Shown: positions 5,352-13,396 of the stretch, piece after piece
Numbering within the stretch: position 1 is the first letter of the stretch
Layout: the number at the start of each line of letters is the position of its first letter
Source: an uncultured Campylobacter sp.
GTDB taxonomy: Bacteria > Campylobacterota > Campylobacteria > Campylobacterales > Campylobacteraceae
NCBI RefSeq assembly: GCF_938030785.1
Contig: NZ_CALHIK010000102.1
Location: 1-13,398, forward strand
Length of the DNA stretch: 13,398 nucleotides
Reading direction: 5' to 3'
Translations under genes and position numbers: made by a program
Notes under the pieces: model-generated
What the model was told of the DNA's origin: nothing
Seen by the model: only the letters and a program-made list of their open reading frames with translations
The model's database searches: none

Positions 5352-6203
5352 CATATCGAATTTATTTGTCATAAATCCGACTAGACCGACGAAAAATAGA
5401 CCGCCGCAGACATTGCCTATAGTAACCGGAACTAGGTTTTTAACGATGAAATTTCCCCAGTTTAGTACTTCCAATTTTTCGGCGGTTATGCCGTGCCCTA
5501 AAGCCGTAGCCGCCGCAGCGATATCTCCGCCGTTTGCGGCGATGTAGTGGCCTTTAGCGATGATAGCTTCGGTGATGATAAACATATTTGCAACGCAGTG
5601 CTCCATCGAGCAAGCGACGAATGCGCCGATCATCCACATAATGGCGAAAAATTTGCCCGCTAGATTGCTCTCGCTCGTAGCGGTCCAGATGGACATACAT
5701 ACGAATACGTTACAGAAAATTCCGCGGATGAACAGCTCGTGAAACGGCGCAGTGATCTTGCCGATACCGGACGGAATGAAGTGCTGCAAGATGTAGCCGT
5801 CGTATTTTAGCGGCAAGCCGGAGTAGTAGTACATATACGCGATTAGCGCGCCGCCTACGAAGTTAAAAAACCAAACGATCGCCCAATAGCCAGCTGTTTT
5901 GCCTACAGGTAATTTGCCGTCTGCGACGGGAACGCCGGTAAGAACCGAGCTCGTAAATAGGTGACCGCCGTAGAAAACGACCATCATGAGACCGCAGCTA
6001 AAGGTGATACCGCCGATGAAATTCGACATGCCGATCGATTGCTTTTCAGCCATTCCGACGGTTGAGTGAGCCCAGAAAATATCGCCCATAGCGATCGCTG
6101 CACCCGCCATTATAGCTAGAAAAATTACGCTCATTAGCGGGGTATGCGCCTTGTGTTGCATCGAACTAGATATCGCTTGCGCGGTTTCTGCAGGATTTAA
6201 CAT
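5337..6203 (-). CDS. focA: Formate channel, FNT family (FocA-like)
   Basis: The 288-residue inner-membrane protein matches the formate-nitrite transporter family in length (about 285) and pattern. It shows the NPAE motif near the N-terminus (3-6), GGHLFTSSVLTG (79-90) for the broken helix and the constriction threonine region, and MEHCVANMF (200-208), which carries the central pore histidine (His202) equivalent to FocA His209. Six membrane helices are visible. FNT proteins form pentamers that pass formate, and some members nitrite or other small anions. As the last gene of the hydrogenase operon it most likely brings formate in or balances it for a formate hydrogenlyase. The ATG at 6201-6203 directly abuts the hycI stop and uses a very strong ribosome binding site, GAGGAGGAG, placed inside hycI. 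Confidence 0.94.
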   Translation of the reverse strand: MLNPAETAQAISSSMQHKAHTPLMSVIFLAIMAGAAIAMGDIFWAHSTVGMAEKQSIGMSNFIGGITFSCGLMMVVFYGGHLFTSSVLTGVPVADGKLPVGKTAGYWAIVWFFNFVGGALIAYMYYYSGLPLKYDGYILQHFIPSGIGKITAPFHELFIRGIFCNVFVCMSIWTATSESNLAGKFFAIMWMIGAFVACSMEHCVANMFIITEAIIAKGHYIAANGGDIAAAATALGHGITAEKLEVLNWGNFIVKNLVPVTIGNVCGGLFFVGLVGFMTNKFDMKKKD

Positions 6204-6656
6204 TTACTCCTCCTCAATTAAATTTGAATCAATTTCTAAAATACGCTCATAAGCTTTTTGCGCGCTTTTTTTTGCGCTTTCGCTTAGCCCTTCTTTAAAA
6301 TCAAGGACATTATCAAGCAGCACGCTGATGCCCAAAAACAGCGTCTTTGGGCAAATTTTGCGCAGATAGCTTAGAAGCACCGGCGTAGGCAGATTGTGCG
6401 TCGAGTAGATGTAATCGCGCTCATTGCTAAGATCGAAAAACTCGATCTTGCCGTCATTAAAGCCGCTCATCGCATCTACTACGATTAGAATTTCAGGGGC
6501 GAATTCCCTAAGGGCCGCAAATTCGTTTTCAGGTACATCCTGCCCGTAAAAAACGCGCCAGTCCTTTAAATTTGCCTCTACTATTCGCCCCGTTTCGTTA
6601 CCTACGTCATCGTCGCCGCGAAGGGGATTGCCGATACAAAGCAACGCCTTTCGCAT
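6204..6656 (-). CDS. hycI: Hydrogenase maturation endopeptidase (HycI family)
   Basis: The 150-residue protein is a nickel-dependent peptidase of the HycI/HybD family. LLCIGNPLRGDDDVG (5-19) carries the first metal ligand (Asp16), VVDAMSG (59-65) the second (Asp61) and STHNLP (85-90) the histidine ligand (His87); these match Asp16, Asp62 and His90 of E. coli HycI. It should remove the C-terminal extension of HyfG after [NiFe] insertion. The length is near the usual 150-156. I chose the ATG at 6654-6656, which overlaps the preceding stop by 1 nt (TGATG); a TTG three bases upstream is possible but unneeded. The C-terminus ends in three glutamates, as in E. coli HycI, and their GAG codons form the focA ribosome binding site. 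Confidence 0.93.
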   Translation of the reverse strand: MRKALLCIGNPLRGDDDVGNETGRIVEANLKDWRVFYGQDVPENEFAALREFAPEILIVVDAMSGFNDGKIEFFDLSNERDYIYSTHNLPTPVLLSYLRKICPKTLFLGISVLLDNVLDFKEGLSESAKKSAQKAYERILEIDSNLIEEE

Positions 6657-7000
6657 CAAAAATCCTTCCTAAGCACGAAGTATCCTTCGTGCATATCGCT
6701 CAATAAATCCTTAAGCTTACATTCGCAAAGCTGCGGTATGAGCTTCGCAGCGTGCTCGGCGAAAATTTCGACTTCAAAATACTTGCTTAGATTTCCGATT
6801 TTAAATTTAACGTAATCGCCGGAATTCTCGATGATACGGTTAAATTCCTCGTCGCTGATATCAAGAACCTTTTCGCTAAAATCGATCGTACCTACGCCGT
6901 GACCGACGCAGGTAGAAAAAACCTTGATCTGCTTTAGCTCTTTTGGCAGTTTTTCATTTTCGTCCATATGACGCTTCGTAAGCTTAAAAACCTGAATCAT
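6656..7000 (-). CDS. hycH: HycH/HyfJ-family formate hydrogenlyase accessory protein
   Basis: The 114-residue protein resembles E. coli HycH (136 residues) and its paralogue HyfJ. Aligned blocks include HMDENEKLPKELKQIKVF (11-28; E. coli has FIDENDATPAEAQQVVYY), STCVGHGVGTID (29-40; SLAIGHHLGVID), and a final DMHEGYFVLRKDF segment matching the HycH end. HycH is a soluble accessory protein needed for assembly of the formate hydrogenlyase large subunit in E. coli; its biochemical activity is not settled. The ATG at 6998-7000 overlaps the hyfI stop as ATGA, and this decided the start; the frame extends to a TTG at 7012 inside hyfI without need. The protein is shorter than the enterobacterial form. 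The identification rests on aligning remembered family sequence, so it is good but not certain. Confidence 0.82.
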   Translation of the reverse strand: MIQVFKLTKRHMDENEKLPKELKQIKVFSTCVGHGVGTIDFSEKVLDISDEEFNRIIENSGDYVKFKIGNLSKYFEVEIFAEHAAKLIPQLCECKLKDLLSDMHEGYFVLRKDF

Positions 7001-7821
7001 CGCTTGCTCCAAACCTCTTTTTCCGCATCGATCTTAAATTCCTCTCCCGCATTAGCGTATTTTAGATATACGTCGTTATGCAGGATCGCCATACATTCGG
7101 CATATCTTGGATCTTCCTCTGCATGGATTGCTTTAAGCATCGCTTCGCACGAAATTTCCGGATTATGCGCGTCTGAGGAGCCTTTGATCGCGTCCATATA
7201 TTTCGCGAATAAAACTCTTCCGAAAATATAGCTCATCAGCCTTTTGGCCTCGGCTTGCAGATCGCGCTCGAATAGGATATTTCCTATAACGGAGTTTTCA
7301 ACCGGCGGCGGAAGCGTGCTGTCTTGCTCGTAGCTTTTTTTGTGAAGTTTTTGATCTATGATGCCAAGCGCCATGCCAAGCCCATAGATAATGCTAGCAG
7401 GATGCGGAGGACAGCCCGGGATATATACATCTACCGGGATAATCTTATCGATACCGCTCCAAACGCTATATGCGTCATGGAAAATTCCACCCGTGCTTCC
7501 GCAGGCTCCAAGAGCCACTACGATCTTAGGGTCTGGCGCGGCTTCGTAAGCGCGAAGTAGCGGATAATACATCTGGCGCGTAACCGGGCCGGTGCAGACT
7601 AAGATATCTGCGTGGCGTGGGTTTGCGACTAGTTTAAAGCCAAAACGCTCCGGATCCCACATCGGCGTAATAGCGGCAAAAATTTCGATCTCGCAGCCGT
7701 TACAGCTTCCGCAGTCGATGCGGTAAACGCTGAAGCTTCGTTGGATATTTTTTAGATGCTCCAACTTTGCAGTTAGATCGTTTGCGTTTTTAATATTGTC
7801 GGGGACTTGATATAAACTCAT
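6997..7821 (-). CDS. hyfI: [NiFe] hydrogenase small subunit, HyfI/HycG (NuoB-like)
   Basis: The 274-residue small subunit holds the [4Fe-4S] cluster next to the [NiFe] centre and passes electrons between HyfH and HyfG. Visible motifs are DCGSCNGCEIE (36-46), VCTGPVTRQ (75-83), ALGACGSTGG (103-112) and IPGCPPHP (134-141). Cysteines 107 and 137, with two from the 37-43 group, match the NuoB-like ligand set. About 115 residues follow the NuoB-like core, a group 4 feature; the protein is somewhat longer than E. coli HycG (255) or HyfI (252). It has no twin-arginine signal, as expected for a cytoplasm-facing group 4 enzyme. The ATG at 7819-7821 overlaps the hyfH stop as ATGA, and its own stop overlaps the hycH start the same way. 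Confidence 0.95.
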   Translation of the reverse strand: MSLYQVPDNIKNANDLTAKLEHLKNIQRSFSVYRIDCGSCNGCEIEIFAAITPMWDPERFGFKLVANPRHADILVCTGPVTRQMYYPLLRAYEAAPDPKIVVALGACGSTGGIFHDAYSVWSGIDKIIPVDVYIPGCPPHPASIIYGLGMALGIIDQKLHKKSYEQDSTLPPPVENSVIGNILFERDLQAEAKRLMSYIFGRVLFAKYMDAIKGSSDAHNPEISCEAMLKAIHAEEDPRYAECMAILHNDVYLKYANAGEEFKIDAEKEVWSKR

Positions 7822-8357
7822 TTTATTGCCTCCTCTAAACCTTTAGTCATTCTCTCAACCGATTGAGCCTTTTTGCATTCAGGACAGATATAGAGGTATT
7901 TTTTAGCCTCTTCCAATCTGCCCGGGAGTAAATTTGCCGTACTTAGCTTCTCTAGGGTGTAATTTATAAGCCTTTTTGGTGACAAAGGCTCGCCGCAGCA
8001 GCTGCATCTTTGCATCTCAAGCTCGCCGCGCTGAATAAGCGCGCTTTTGTCAAATTTAACGGCTAGCTCAAAGCTGCTTCCCAGCCTTACGGCGCCGGTA
8101 GGACAAACTTCGTCGCAGCGTCCGCAAAATATGCAGCGTCCGCAATCAAACTCCCAAACAAGCTTGGTTTGAGCCTCGTTCATCTTAAGCTCGATCGCAT
8201 TGGACGGGCATGCGATTCCGCATGCCGCACAGCCTATACAAAGCTCGTAGGTGTATTCGGGCTGACCGCGAAAATTCTCGGGTACGATATAAGGCTCGAA
8301 TGGATAAGCATAGGTCGCTTTACCGTATTTTTCGGTAATATCGAATAACTTCATCAT
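7818..8357 (-). CDS. hyfH: Hydrogenase 4Fe-4S electron-transfer subunit, HyfH/HycF (NuoI-like)
   Basis: The 179-residue ferredoxin-like subunit carries two classical [4Fe-4S] motifs: CIGCAACGIACP (40-51) and CIFCGRCDEVCP (75-86), with an extra cysteine at 72. A C-terminal cysteine set, CSCC (118-121) and CPEC (158-161), looks like a zinc-ribbon or further metal site, as seen in HycF-type proteins and absent from NuoI. It links the electron-input subunit (HyfA-type, outside the window) to HyfI. The ATG at 8355-8357 was chosen because AAGGA lies six bases upstream and it overlaps the hyfG stop as ATGA; a second ATG follows immediately at 8354. Length is close to E. coli HycF (180) and HyfH (181). 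Confidence 0.94.
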   Translation of the reverse strand: MMKLFDITEKYGKATYAYPFEPYIVPENFRGQPEYTYELCIGCAACGIACPSNAIELKMNEAQTKLVWEFDCGRCIFCGRCDEVCPTGAVRLGSSFELAVKFDKSALIQRGELEMQRCSCCGEPLSPKRLINYTLEKLSTANLLPGRLEEAKKYLYICPECKKAQSVERMTKGLEEAIK

Positions 8358-10090
8358 CTTAAATCCTTTTTACTAGCCTTGCCGTCTTGGCAAAATTTCT
8401 TAAGGTCTTTTTCGGTTAGAATTTTACTCTTTCCACTATTAATATCAACTAAAGTCACGCGCTCGGTGCAGGAATAGCATGGATCGAGCGAGCAGACGAT
8501 TAGCGCGGCATCCGAGATATTGTTTCCGCGGAATTGATAGCGCAAGCTCGGCCAGTTGTTATACGTAGCGGCGCGGCATCTCCAGCGATAAACCTTCTGA
8601 GCGTTGCCCTGCATGATCCAGTGGACGTTTTCGCCGCGCGGCGCCTCGTCGTGACCTAGAGCGTAATTCTCCGGCTTGATCATCGTTTGAGGATCGATGC
8701 TGATCGGAGTTTGCGGCATCTGCTCAAAGCATTGGCGGATGATATGGATCGATTGCTTAAGCTCGTTATATCTTACGATCTCGCGGCTTAAAACATCGCA
8801 GCCGTGCTCGACCGCAACTTTAAATTCGATCTTGTTGAAGAAATCATACGGATGATCGTAGCGGTTGTCGCGTTTAAAGCCCGAGCCTCGCATATTAGGA
8901 CCCACCGGGCTAAAGTCGCGGGCTATGTTTCTATCCAAAATTCCCACGCCCTTCCAGCGTCCGATTTGGCGTTTGTCCTCCATCACGGCATCCCAAATTT
9001 CAGAAATTTGAATGTCGAGTTTATTGATGATCTCGATACCCTTGCGGATCTCGTTATCGGTCATATCGCGGCGAAGACCGCCCATAATGACGTTGCCGTA
9101 GGTTTTGCGGCCGCCGGTTACGAGCTGGGCTAGCTCCATAGAGTACTCGCGCACTCTAAAGATATGCATGAAAGCGTTGTAGTTGCCCGTTACCTCGCAA
9201 GCCAGACCGATATTTAAAAGGTGGCTGTGAAGGCGCTCGATCTCAAGGCAGATGACGCGGATAGCCTGCGCGCGAAGCGGAATTTCAAGCCTGATGGCCT
9301 TTTCCGCCGCTTCGATACAAGCGATCGCGTGAGCGTAGCCGCAAATTCCGCAGACGCGCTCTGCTAGGTAGCCCATCTGATCGTAGTTCATTCTGTTTTC
9401 GGCTAGCTTTTCCATACCGCGGTGCTGATAAAACAGGCGGTAGTCCGCGTCTATAATCTCGTCGCCGTCGCAAAATAGCCTGAAGTGCCCCGGCTCATCG
9501 CTCGTTACGTGAAGAGGTCCTAGCGGAACGTCCACTACGCCGTCGCCGGTAGGGAATAAAAACTCCGCATCCGGCTCATCTTGATGAGCGACCGGATCCG
9601 GCCTATAGCGGTAATCCATCGCGTCTTTTCTTAGCGGATGAAGTCCGTCAGGCCAATCATCGCTTAAAACTAGGCGGCGTTTATCAGGCAAGCCCTCGGC
9701 GATCAGGCCGAACATATCGAAGGCCTCTCTTTCGTACCATACGCAAGCAGGCACCAAAGGAGTTACCGACGGGAAGGTCGGATCGGAGCCAGGGATCAAA
9801 GTCTTAACCGTAACGAAGCATTTGTCTTCGGCGGCGAAATCGTCCGCCTCGGTCATCTTTGAGCCCTCCATCGATATGGCGTAGTAAAGCGCGAAATTTC
9901 CGTTTATTTCGCGCTCATCGCTAGGGATCATCGTGCTGAGAAATCCGCCGATGTCGTAATATAGCGTTTTGACTGCAAGCGGAAGATCGTTTCTATCTAC
10001 TAAAACGGTGATCTGATCCTCGGCTTGGCGGGTTACGTCCAAAATTTTAACTTTGGTTCTTAAAATTTCTACAAATTTATCGCCTCTCAT
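8354..10090 (-). CDS. hyfG: [NiFe] hydrogenase large subunit, HyfG/HycE (NuoC-NuoD fusion)
   Basis: The 578-residue catalytic subunit fuses a NuoC-like N-terminal domain (about 1-165, with WYEREAFDMFGL at 118-129) to a NuoD/large-subunit domain. The [NiFe] ligands are visible as RVCGICGYAHA (245-255; Cys247 and Cys250) and DPCYSCTER (536-544; Cys538 and Cys541). Thirty-four residues follow Arg544, the expected cleavage point for a HycI-type protease (E. coli HycE is cut after the Arg of DPCYSCTDR and loses 32). It should reduce protons to hydrogen, or oxidise hydrogen, at the cytoplasmic face. The ATG at 10088-10090 has AGAGG upstream and follows the hyfF stop by 2 nt; the frame extends 31 codons into hyfF without support. 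E. coli HycE is 569 and HyfG 555 residues. Confidence 0.96.
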   Translation of the reverse strand: MRGDKFVEILRTKVKILDVTRQAEDQITVLVDRNDLPLAVKTLYYDIGGFLSTMIPSDEREINGNFALYYAISMEGSKMTEADDFAAEDKCFVTVKTLIPGSDPTFPSVTPLVPACVWYEREAFDMFGLIAEGLPDKRRLVLSDDWPDGLHPLRKDAMDYRYRPDPVAHQDEPDAEFLFPTGDGVVDVPLGPLHVTSDEPGHFRLFCDGDEIIDADYRLFYQHRGMEKLAENRMNYDQMGYLAERVCGICGYAHAIACIEAAEKAIRLEIPLRAQAIRVICLEIERLHSHLLNIGLACEVTGNYNAFMHIFRVREYSMELAQLVTGGRKTYGNVIMGGLRRDMTDNEIRKGIEIINKLDIQISEIWDAVMEDKRQIGRWKGVGILDRNIARDFSPVGPNMRGSGFKRDNRYDHPYDFFNKIEFKVAVEHGCDVLSREIVRYNELKQSIHIIRQCFEQMPQTPISIDPQTMIKPENYALGHDEAPRGENVHWIMQGNAQKVYRWRCRAATYNNWPSLRYQFRGNNISDAALIVCSLDPCYSCTERVTLVDINSGKSKILTEKDLKKFCQDGKASKKDLR

Positions 10091-10092
10091 TT

Positions 10093-11574
10093 TTAACCTC
10101 TCATCATTATTTGAACGCCGTTGTTGACGAGCGACCAGAAATCTTCTACATGCCAAACACCGAAGATTATAACTAAGGCGCAAAGTAGAATCAACGGTAA
10201 ATTTTCAAACAGGCTCATCTCTTTTGCGTAAACCACTTCGCCTTTAGGCTGGCCGAAGCTTGCCATATTGAAGTGCGCGAAGTCCGCAACGAAAATAATT
10301 ACGAGCGCGATCGCAAATAACGCTACCGCAAAATATTGACCGTTTTCGATCGCTCCGTGGAATACATTAAATTCGCTGACGAATATCGCGAACGCCGGTA
10401 CGCCTACGAGCGAGCAGACCGCAGCGCCGAACATTATCGTAGTAATCGGAGCGATCTTTATCATACCGCCCATCTTGGTCATATTTTTATGGCCGTAAAT
10501 TCTAGCGATATTGCCGGTAGAGCAGAATGCAAGAGCCTTAGTAAAGCTGTGGGCTAGGCAGTGAAAGATCGCTGCGAATAGTCCAAATTTACCGCCGACA
10601 CCCAGCGCAAACGCGATAACGCCCATATGAACGACCGAGTGGTAAGCAAACATTCTCTTTACGTCGTGCTGACGGACGAGGAAAATTCCTGCGACAAATA
10701 GCGTGATCGTTCCTGAGATCAACATTACTTGGCAAACGAAGGTAGATCCTACCGCCTGAGCGGTCACGGCATAGTATCTAAATAGCGCAAGCATAGCGCA
10801 TTTTAAAAGTACGCCAGAAAGCAAGGCTGAAATCGGAGCCGGTCCTTCTGCGTGGACGTCTGGAAGCCAAGTGTGAGTAGGAGCAAGTCCTGCTTTGGTA
10901 CCAAAACCGATCAATGCAAAGATAAAAATAAGCTTTATAGCATCGTGGTTTAAGCCTTTGGCGTGATCCATAATGCTAGTCCAAAGCATCGAAGCTTGGC
11001 CGTCGCCTGTGATTTTGAATGTAGCCGCATATAGTAAAACCGTCGCATAAAGTGCAAACGCTAAGCCGATCGAGCAGATAACGATATATTTGTAACCGCT
11101 CTCGGTAGATTTCTTATCTTTATGAATAGCGACCAAAAATACCGAAGCTAACGTAGTAGCCTCTACCGCAGCCCACATAAACGCGACGTTGTTGCAGATA
11201 ACGCTAAGCGTCATCGTAAAAACGAAAACGTGGCAGAGCGCATAGTATTTTCTAAGATCGCTAAGATCCAAATGACCGCCCTGTATCTCCCATTTCATAT
11301 AGGTGGTGGAGTATAAATTTACCAAAAAGCCCGTTACTGCAATTAGTACTAAAAATACACAGCCGAGGCTGTCTAAAAATAGAAATTTATTGAATTCGTA
11401 AAAAGGCTCCCAGTTTCCGCTGATAAGTTTGCCCACATTGCAAAGCAGTGCTGCCGAGGTAACCGCAGAGATCAAAACATGCAGCATACTAAGCAGTTTG
11501 AAATTTTTAGGACATAAAAACAGTATCAACGCACCGACCAAAGGAAGAATCAATATAAAAAGTAAACTATTCAT
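10093..11574 (-). CDS. hyfF: Hydrogenase membrane subunit HyfF (NuoL/M/N-type antiporter-like)
   Basis: The 493-residue protein has about 13-14 hydrophobic helices and belongs to the Mrp-antiporter-like/complex I family. Residues expected for the proton path are present: Glu138 in WAAVEATTLAS (TM5-type glutamate), Lys227 in GFGTKAGLAPTHTWLPD, Lys258 in LLSGVLLKCAML, Lys346 in AHSFTKALAF and Glu401 in FVSEFNVFHG, the last resembling NuoM-type TM12 glutamate. It sits in the inner membrane as one of the pumping or channel units of the complex. Closest named relative is E. coli HyfF (526), with no counterpart in the smaller Hyc complex. The ATG at 11572-11574 has AAAGGGA upstream and follows hyfE by 2 nt. 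Confidence 0.93.
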   Translation of the reverse strand: MNSLLFILILPLVGALILFLCPKNFKLLSMLHVLISAVTSAALLCNVGKLISGNWEPFYEFNKFLFLDSLGCVFLVLIAVTGFLVNLYSTTYMKWEIQGGHLDLSDLRKYYALCHVFVFTMTLSVICNNVAFMWAAVEATTLASVFLVAIHKDKKSTESGYKYIVICSIGLAFALYATVLLYAATFKITGDGQASMLWTSIMDHAKGLNHDAIKLIFIFALIGFGTKAGLAPTHTWLPDVHAEGPAPISALLSGVLLKCAMLALFRYYAVTAQAVGSTFVCQVMLISGTITLFVAGIFLVRQHDVKRMFAYHSVVHMGVIAFALGVGGKFGLFAAIFHCLAHSFTKALAFCSTGNIARIYGHKNMTKMGGMIKIAPITTIMFGAAVCSLVGVPAFAIFVSEFNVFHGAIENGQYFAVALFAIALVIIFVADFAHFNMASFGQPKGEVVYAKEMSLFENLPLILLCALVIIFGVWHVEDFWSLVNNGVQIMMRG

Positions 11575-11576
11575 CT

Positions 11577-12221
11577 TTATCCCTTTAAATTTGAAGCTTT
11601 GGACGTATCAAGCCCATCGTAAGCTTTGTAAAATCTAACCGCCAAGACGCTCATTATGATGACCGCGAAGATGGCGTCGGTTAAAATTCCAAGCTCGACT
11701 AGCTCGTGCGAATTGTAAGCCATAAGCGCAAGGCTTAGATGGATGCCGTTTTCAAAGAGGCAGTAAGCTAGAATTTGCTTGATGAAAGAATTTCTAAGCA
11801 TGAAGCCGAAAATTCCCATCATAAATACGGTTACCGCCGCAATTAGCATGATTCTTTCCTGAATTAGCGAGAATTCTAAAAGAATCGGACTTATCGTCAT
11901 TGCAATCGCCAAAGAAAATCCCATAGCGATAACTGGGCTTACGAAAAAGCCGCCCACCGGCTCATCCTCACTGATGACGCCGAGTTTTTTGATTAGGAAA
12001 AATACGATTCCCGGCACAAAAAGAACCTTCGTAAAAAACGCCACTACCGCCCAAATTTTAAGCTGCGGCGCATTGAAGGTAGAAGACAGCATAAAAAATA
12101 TGCTCACCAAAAGTAGCGTCTGAACTGCGTAAATTCCGACGGAAAGTTTTAAATTTCTAAGTCCGAATACCGCTAGCGACGTTATTATCATACAGATTGC
12201 TAAAATATCGATACTAGTCAT
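11577..12221 (-). CDS. hyfE: Hydrogenase membrane subunit HyfE (NuoK-like)
   Basis: The 214-residue, very hydrophobic protein has about six to seven membrane helices and the length of E. coli HyfE (216). A NuoK-like part lies in the C-terminal half, where RNSFIKQILAYCLFENGIHL (143-162) contains the conserved glutamate (Glu157) of the proton path. Lys65 and the charged loop KKLGVISEDEP (78-88) separate two helical halves. It belongs in the membrane arm between HyfC and HyfF. HyfE is a hallmark of hydrogenase-4 type complexes and is not present in Hyc, so it separates this operon from a simple hydrogenase-3. The ATG at 12219-12221 follows the hyfC stop by 1 nt, with AGGA in the last hyfC codons serving as ribosome binding site. 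Confidence 0.92.
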   Translation of the reverse strand: MTSIDILAICMIITSLAVFGLRNLKLSVGIYAVQTLLLVSIFFMLSSTFNAPQLKIWAVVAFFTKVLFVPGIVFFLIKKLGVISEDEPVGGFFVSPVIAMGFSLAIAMTISPILLEFSLIQERIMLIAAVTVFMMGIFGFMLRNSFIKQILAYCLFENGIHLSLALMAYNSHELVELGILTDAIFAVIIMSVLAVRFYKAYDGLDTSKASNLKG

Positions 12222-12222
12222 C

Positions 12223-13161
12223 TTAAAATCCTACTACGTAAAGCGTTAATGCCGCAAAAGCGATGGCAAGAGCGCCGCATGAAATTTTACGAAGGCTCGA
12301 AGTCATTCTAAATCTCGGTCCGAAGTTGTCGATGAAGACTGCGGCGACGTAGAACACGCCAGCTTTTAGGACGAAGATTATGATGGCCAAGAACGGATTG
12401 CTAAAATTCCATGGCTCAAATATCGTTAAAAATAGACCGATCATCGCAAATTGCTTCAAAATCAGCGCTGCTTGTACTAAGCCAAGATCGCTACCTGCGT
12501 ATTCGCCAAGTAAGCCTTCCTGAAGCTCTTGCTCAGCTTCGGCAAGATCAAATGGCTTTCTGCCGGTTTCTACATACATGCACCATAAAAATGCGATTGA
12601 TGCGACGGCAAAGCTTGGAATTTGATAGCCTATCTCTCCGCTTCGCACCATATGCTGAATCTCGACTAAATTTGAAGTACCGGCCGCAAGCATAACCGCA
12701 ACCAAGCACATCATCATCACAGGCTCAACATAAACTGCAAGCATCTGCTCGCGTCCGCCGCCGGTTGCGGCAAACGGGTTACCGCTATCTATTGAAGCCG
12801 CACCGAATACGAAGCGTAAAAGCGCGCCCAGATATAAGATAACGAAGATATCCGAATATGCTCCGAAAATTTTATCGGTGGTTGGATCGCTGTAAGTAAT
12901 AGGAATAGCCGCTAGTATCGCCGCCGAAGTGGCAAATAAGAAAAACGGCGCCCATCTAAATACCCAGTGAGAGCACTCAGGCACGGTTCTGCCGCGTCTA
13001 AATAGCTTTATGATGTCGCGATACGTCTGGAAAAAATCGCTGCCTTGTTTTGATTGCAGTTTGGCTCTTAGCTTTCTGGCCATACCGTCAAATAGCGGCG
13101 CGACTAGGACGATGACGACGACTTGAAATATCATTAAAAATATAGTCTGTAAAATTTCCAT
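12223..13161 (-). CDS. hyfC: Hydrogenase membrane subunit HyfC/HycD (NuoH-like)
   Basis: The 312-residue membrane protein matches E. coli HyfC (315) and HycD (307). After the first helix, APLFDGMARKLRAKLQSKQG (21-40) and the RDIIKLFRRGR segment (48-58) match the conserved NuoH/HycD amphipathic region that contacts the peripheral arm. ETGRKPFDLAEAEQELQEG (198-216) is the family signature loop with the conserved acidic residues that would couple the hydrogenase reaction to the membrane arm. About eight helices are visible. The ATG at 13159-13161 is preceded by a G-rich ribosome binding site (AGGGGGCGTGAG) and lies 10 nt after the hyfB stop, the widest gap in this operon. Confidence 0.94.
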   Translation of the reverse strand: MEILQTIFLMIFQVVVIVLVAPLFDGMARKLRAKLQSKQGSDFFQTYRDIIKLFRRGRTVPECSHWVFRWAPFFLFATSAAILAAIPITYSDPTTDKIFGAYSDIFVILYLGALLRFVFGAASIDSGNPFAATGGGREQMLAVYVEPVMMMCLVAVMLAAGTSNLVEIQHMVRSGEIGYQIPSFAVASIAFLWCMYVETGRKPFDLAEAEQELQEGLLGEYAGSDLGLVQAALILKQFAMIGLFLTIFEPWNFSNPFLAIIIFVLKAGVFYVAAVFIDNFGPRFRMTSSLRKISCGALAIAFAALTLYVVGF

Positions 13162-13171
13162 CTCACGCCCC

Positions 13172-13396
13172 CTATATCAAAAAGTAGCTAACCGCTAGTA
13201 TCGCGCAAAGATATACGAGGATATATAGCGCGTAAACGTTGGTGTAGCCGCTTTGCATTATGCCTATTTTATCGGCTATTTTCTTGCTCCACTCGATCAC
13301 AGGCTCGTAAAATAGCCCCCACCAGATATCTTTTGGATGGTTGTGGTATTCGACCGGGTTGAAATAGCCCTTGGTTACGACTTTTCTCTCGCCTTT
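13172..13396 (-). CDS. hyfB: C-terminal end of hydrogenase membrane subunit HyfB (partial)
   Basis: Only the last 74 codons and the stop (TAG, 13174-13172) are in the window. They encode a charged and aromatic segment (KGYFNPVEYHNHPKDIWWGL, then FYEPVIEWSKKIADKIGIMQ) and one terminal membrane helix (about YALYILVYLCAILAVSYFLI). This matches the end of HyfB/NuoL-type subunits, where a final helix follows a cytoplasmic segment, and the position directly before hyfC is the standard hyf order (E. coli hyfABC...). The family call relies as much on position as on sequence. HyfB would be a second antiporter-like subunit of the complex beside HyfF. Confidence 0.85.
   Translation of the reverse strand, partial: KGERKVVTKGYFNPVEYHNHPKDIWWGLFYEPVIEWSKKIADKIGIMQSGYTNVYALYILVYLCAILAVSYFLI

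Noticed and set aside
6657..7012. TTG starts for hycI (6659) and hycH (7012)
   Set aside because: Each has an in-frame ATG a few codons later that forms a standard coupling overlap with the previous stop.
8804..9133. Plus-strand frame of 109 codons antisense to hyfG
   Set aside because: It is a shadow of the strongly supported large-subunit gene, with no ribosome binding site or plausible domain.
10091..10183. 31-residue N-terminal extension of HyfG into hyfF
   Set aside because: The translation is arginine-rich and unlike the family; the ATG at 10090 has AGAGG upstream and a 2-nt gap after hyfF.
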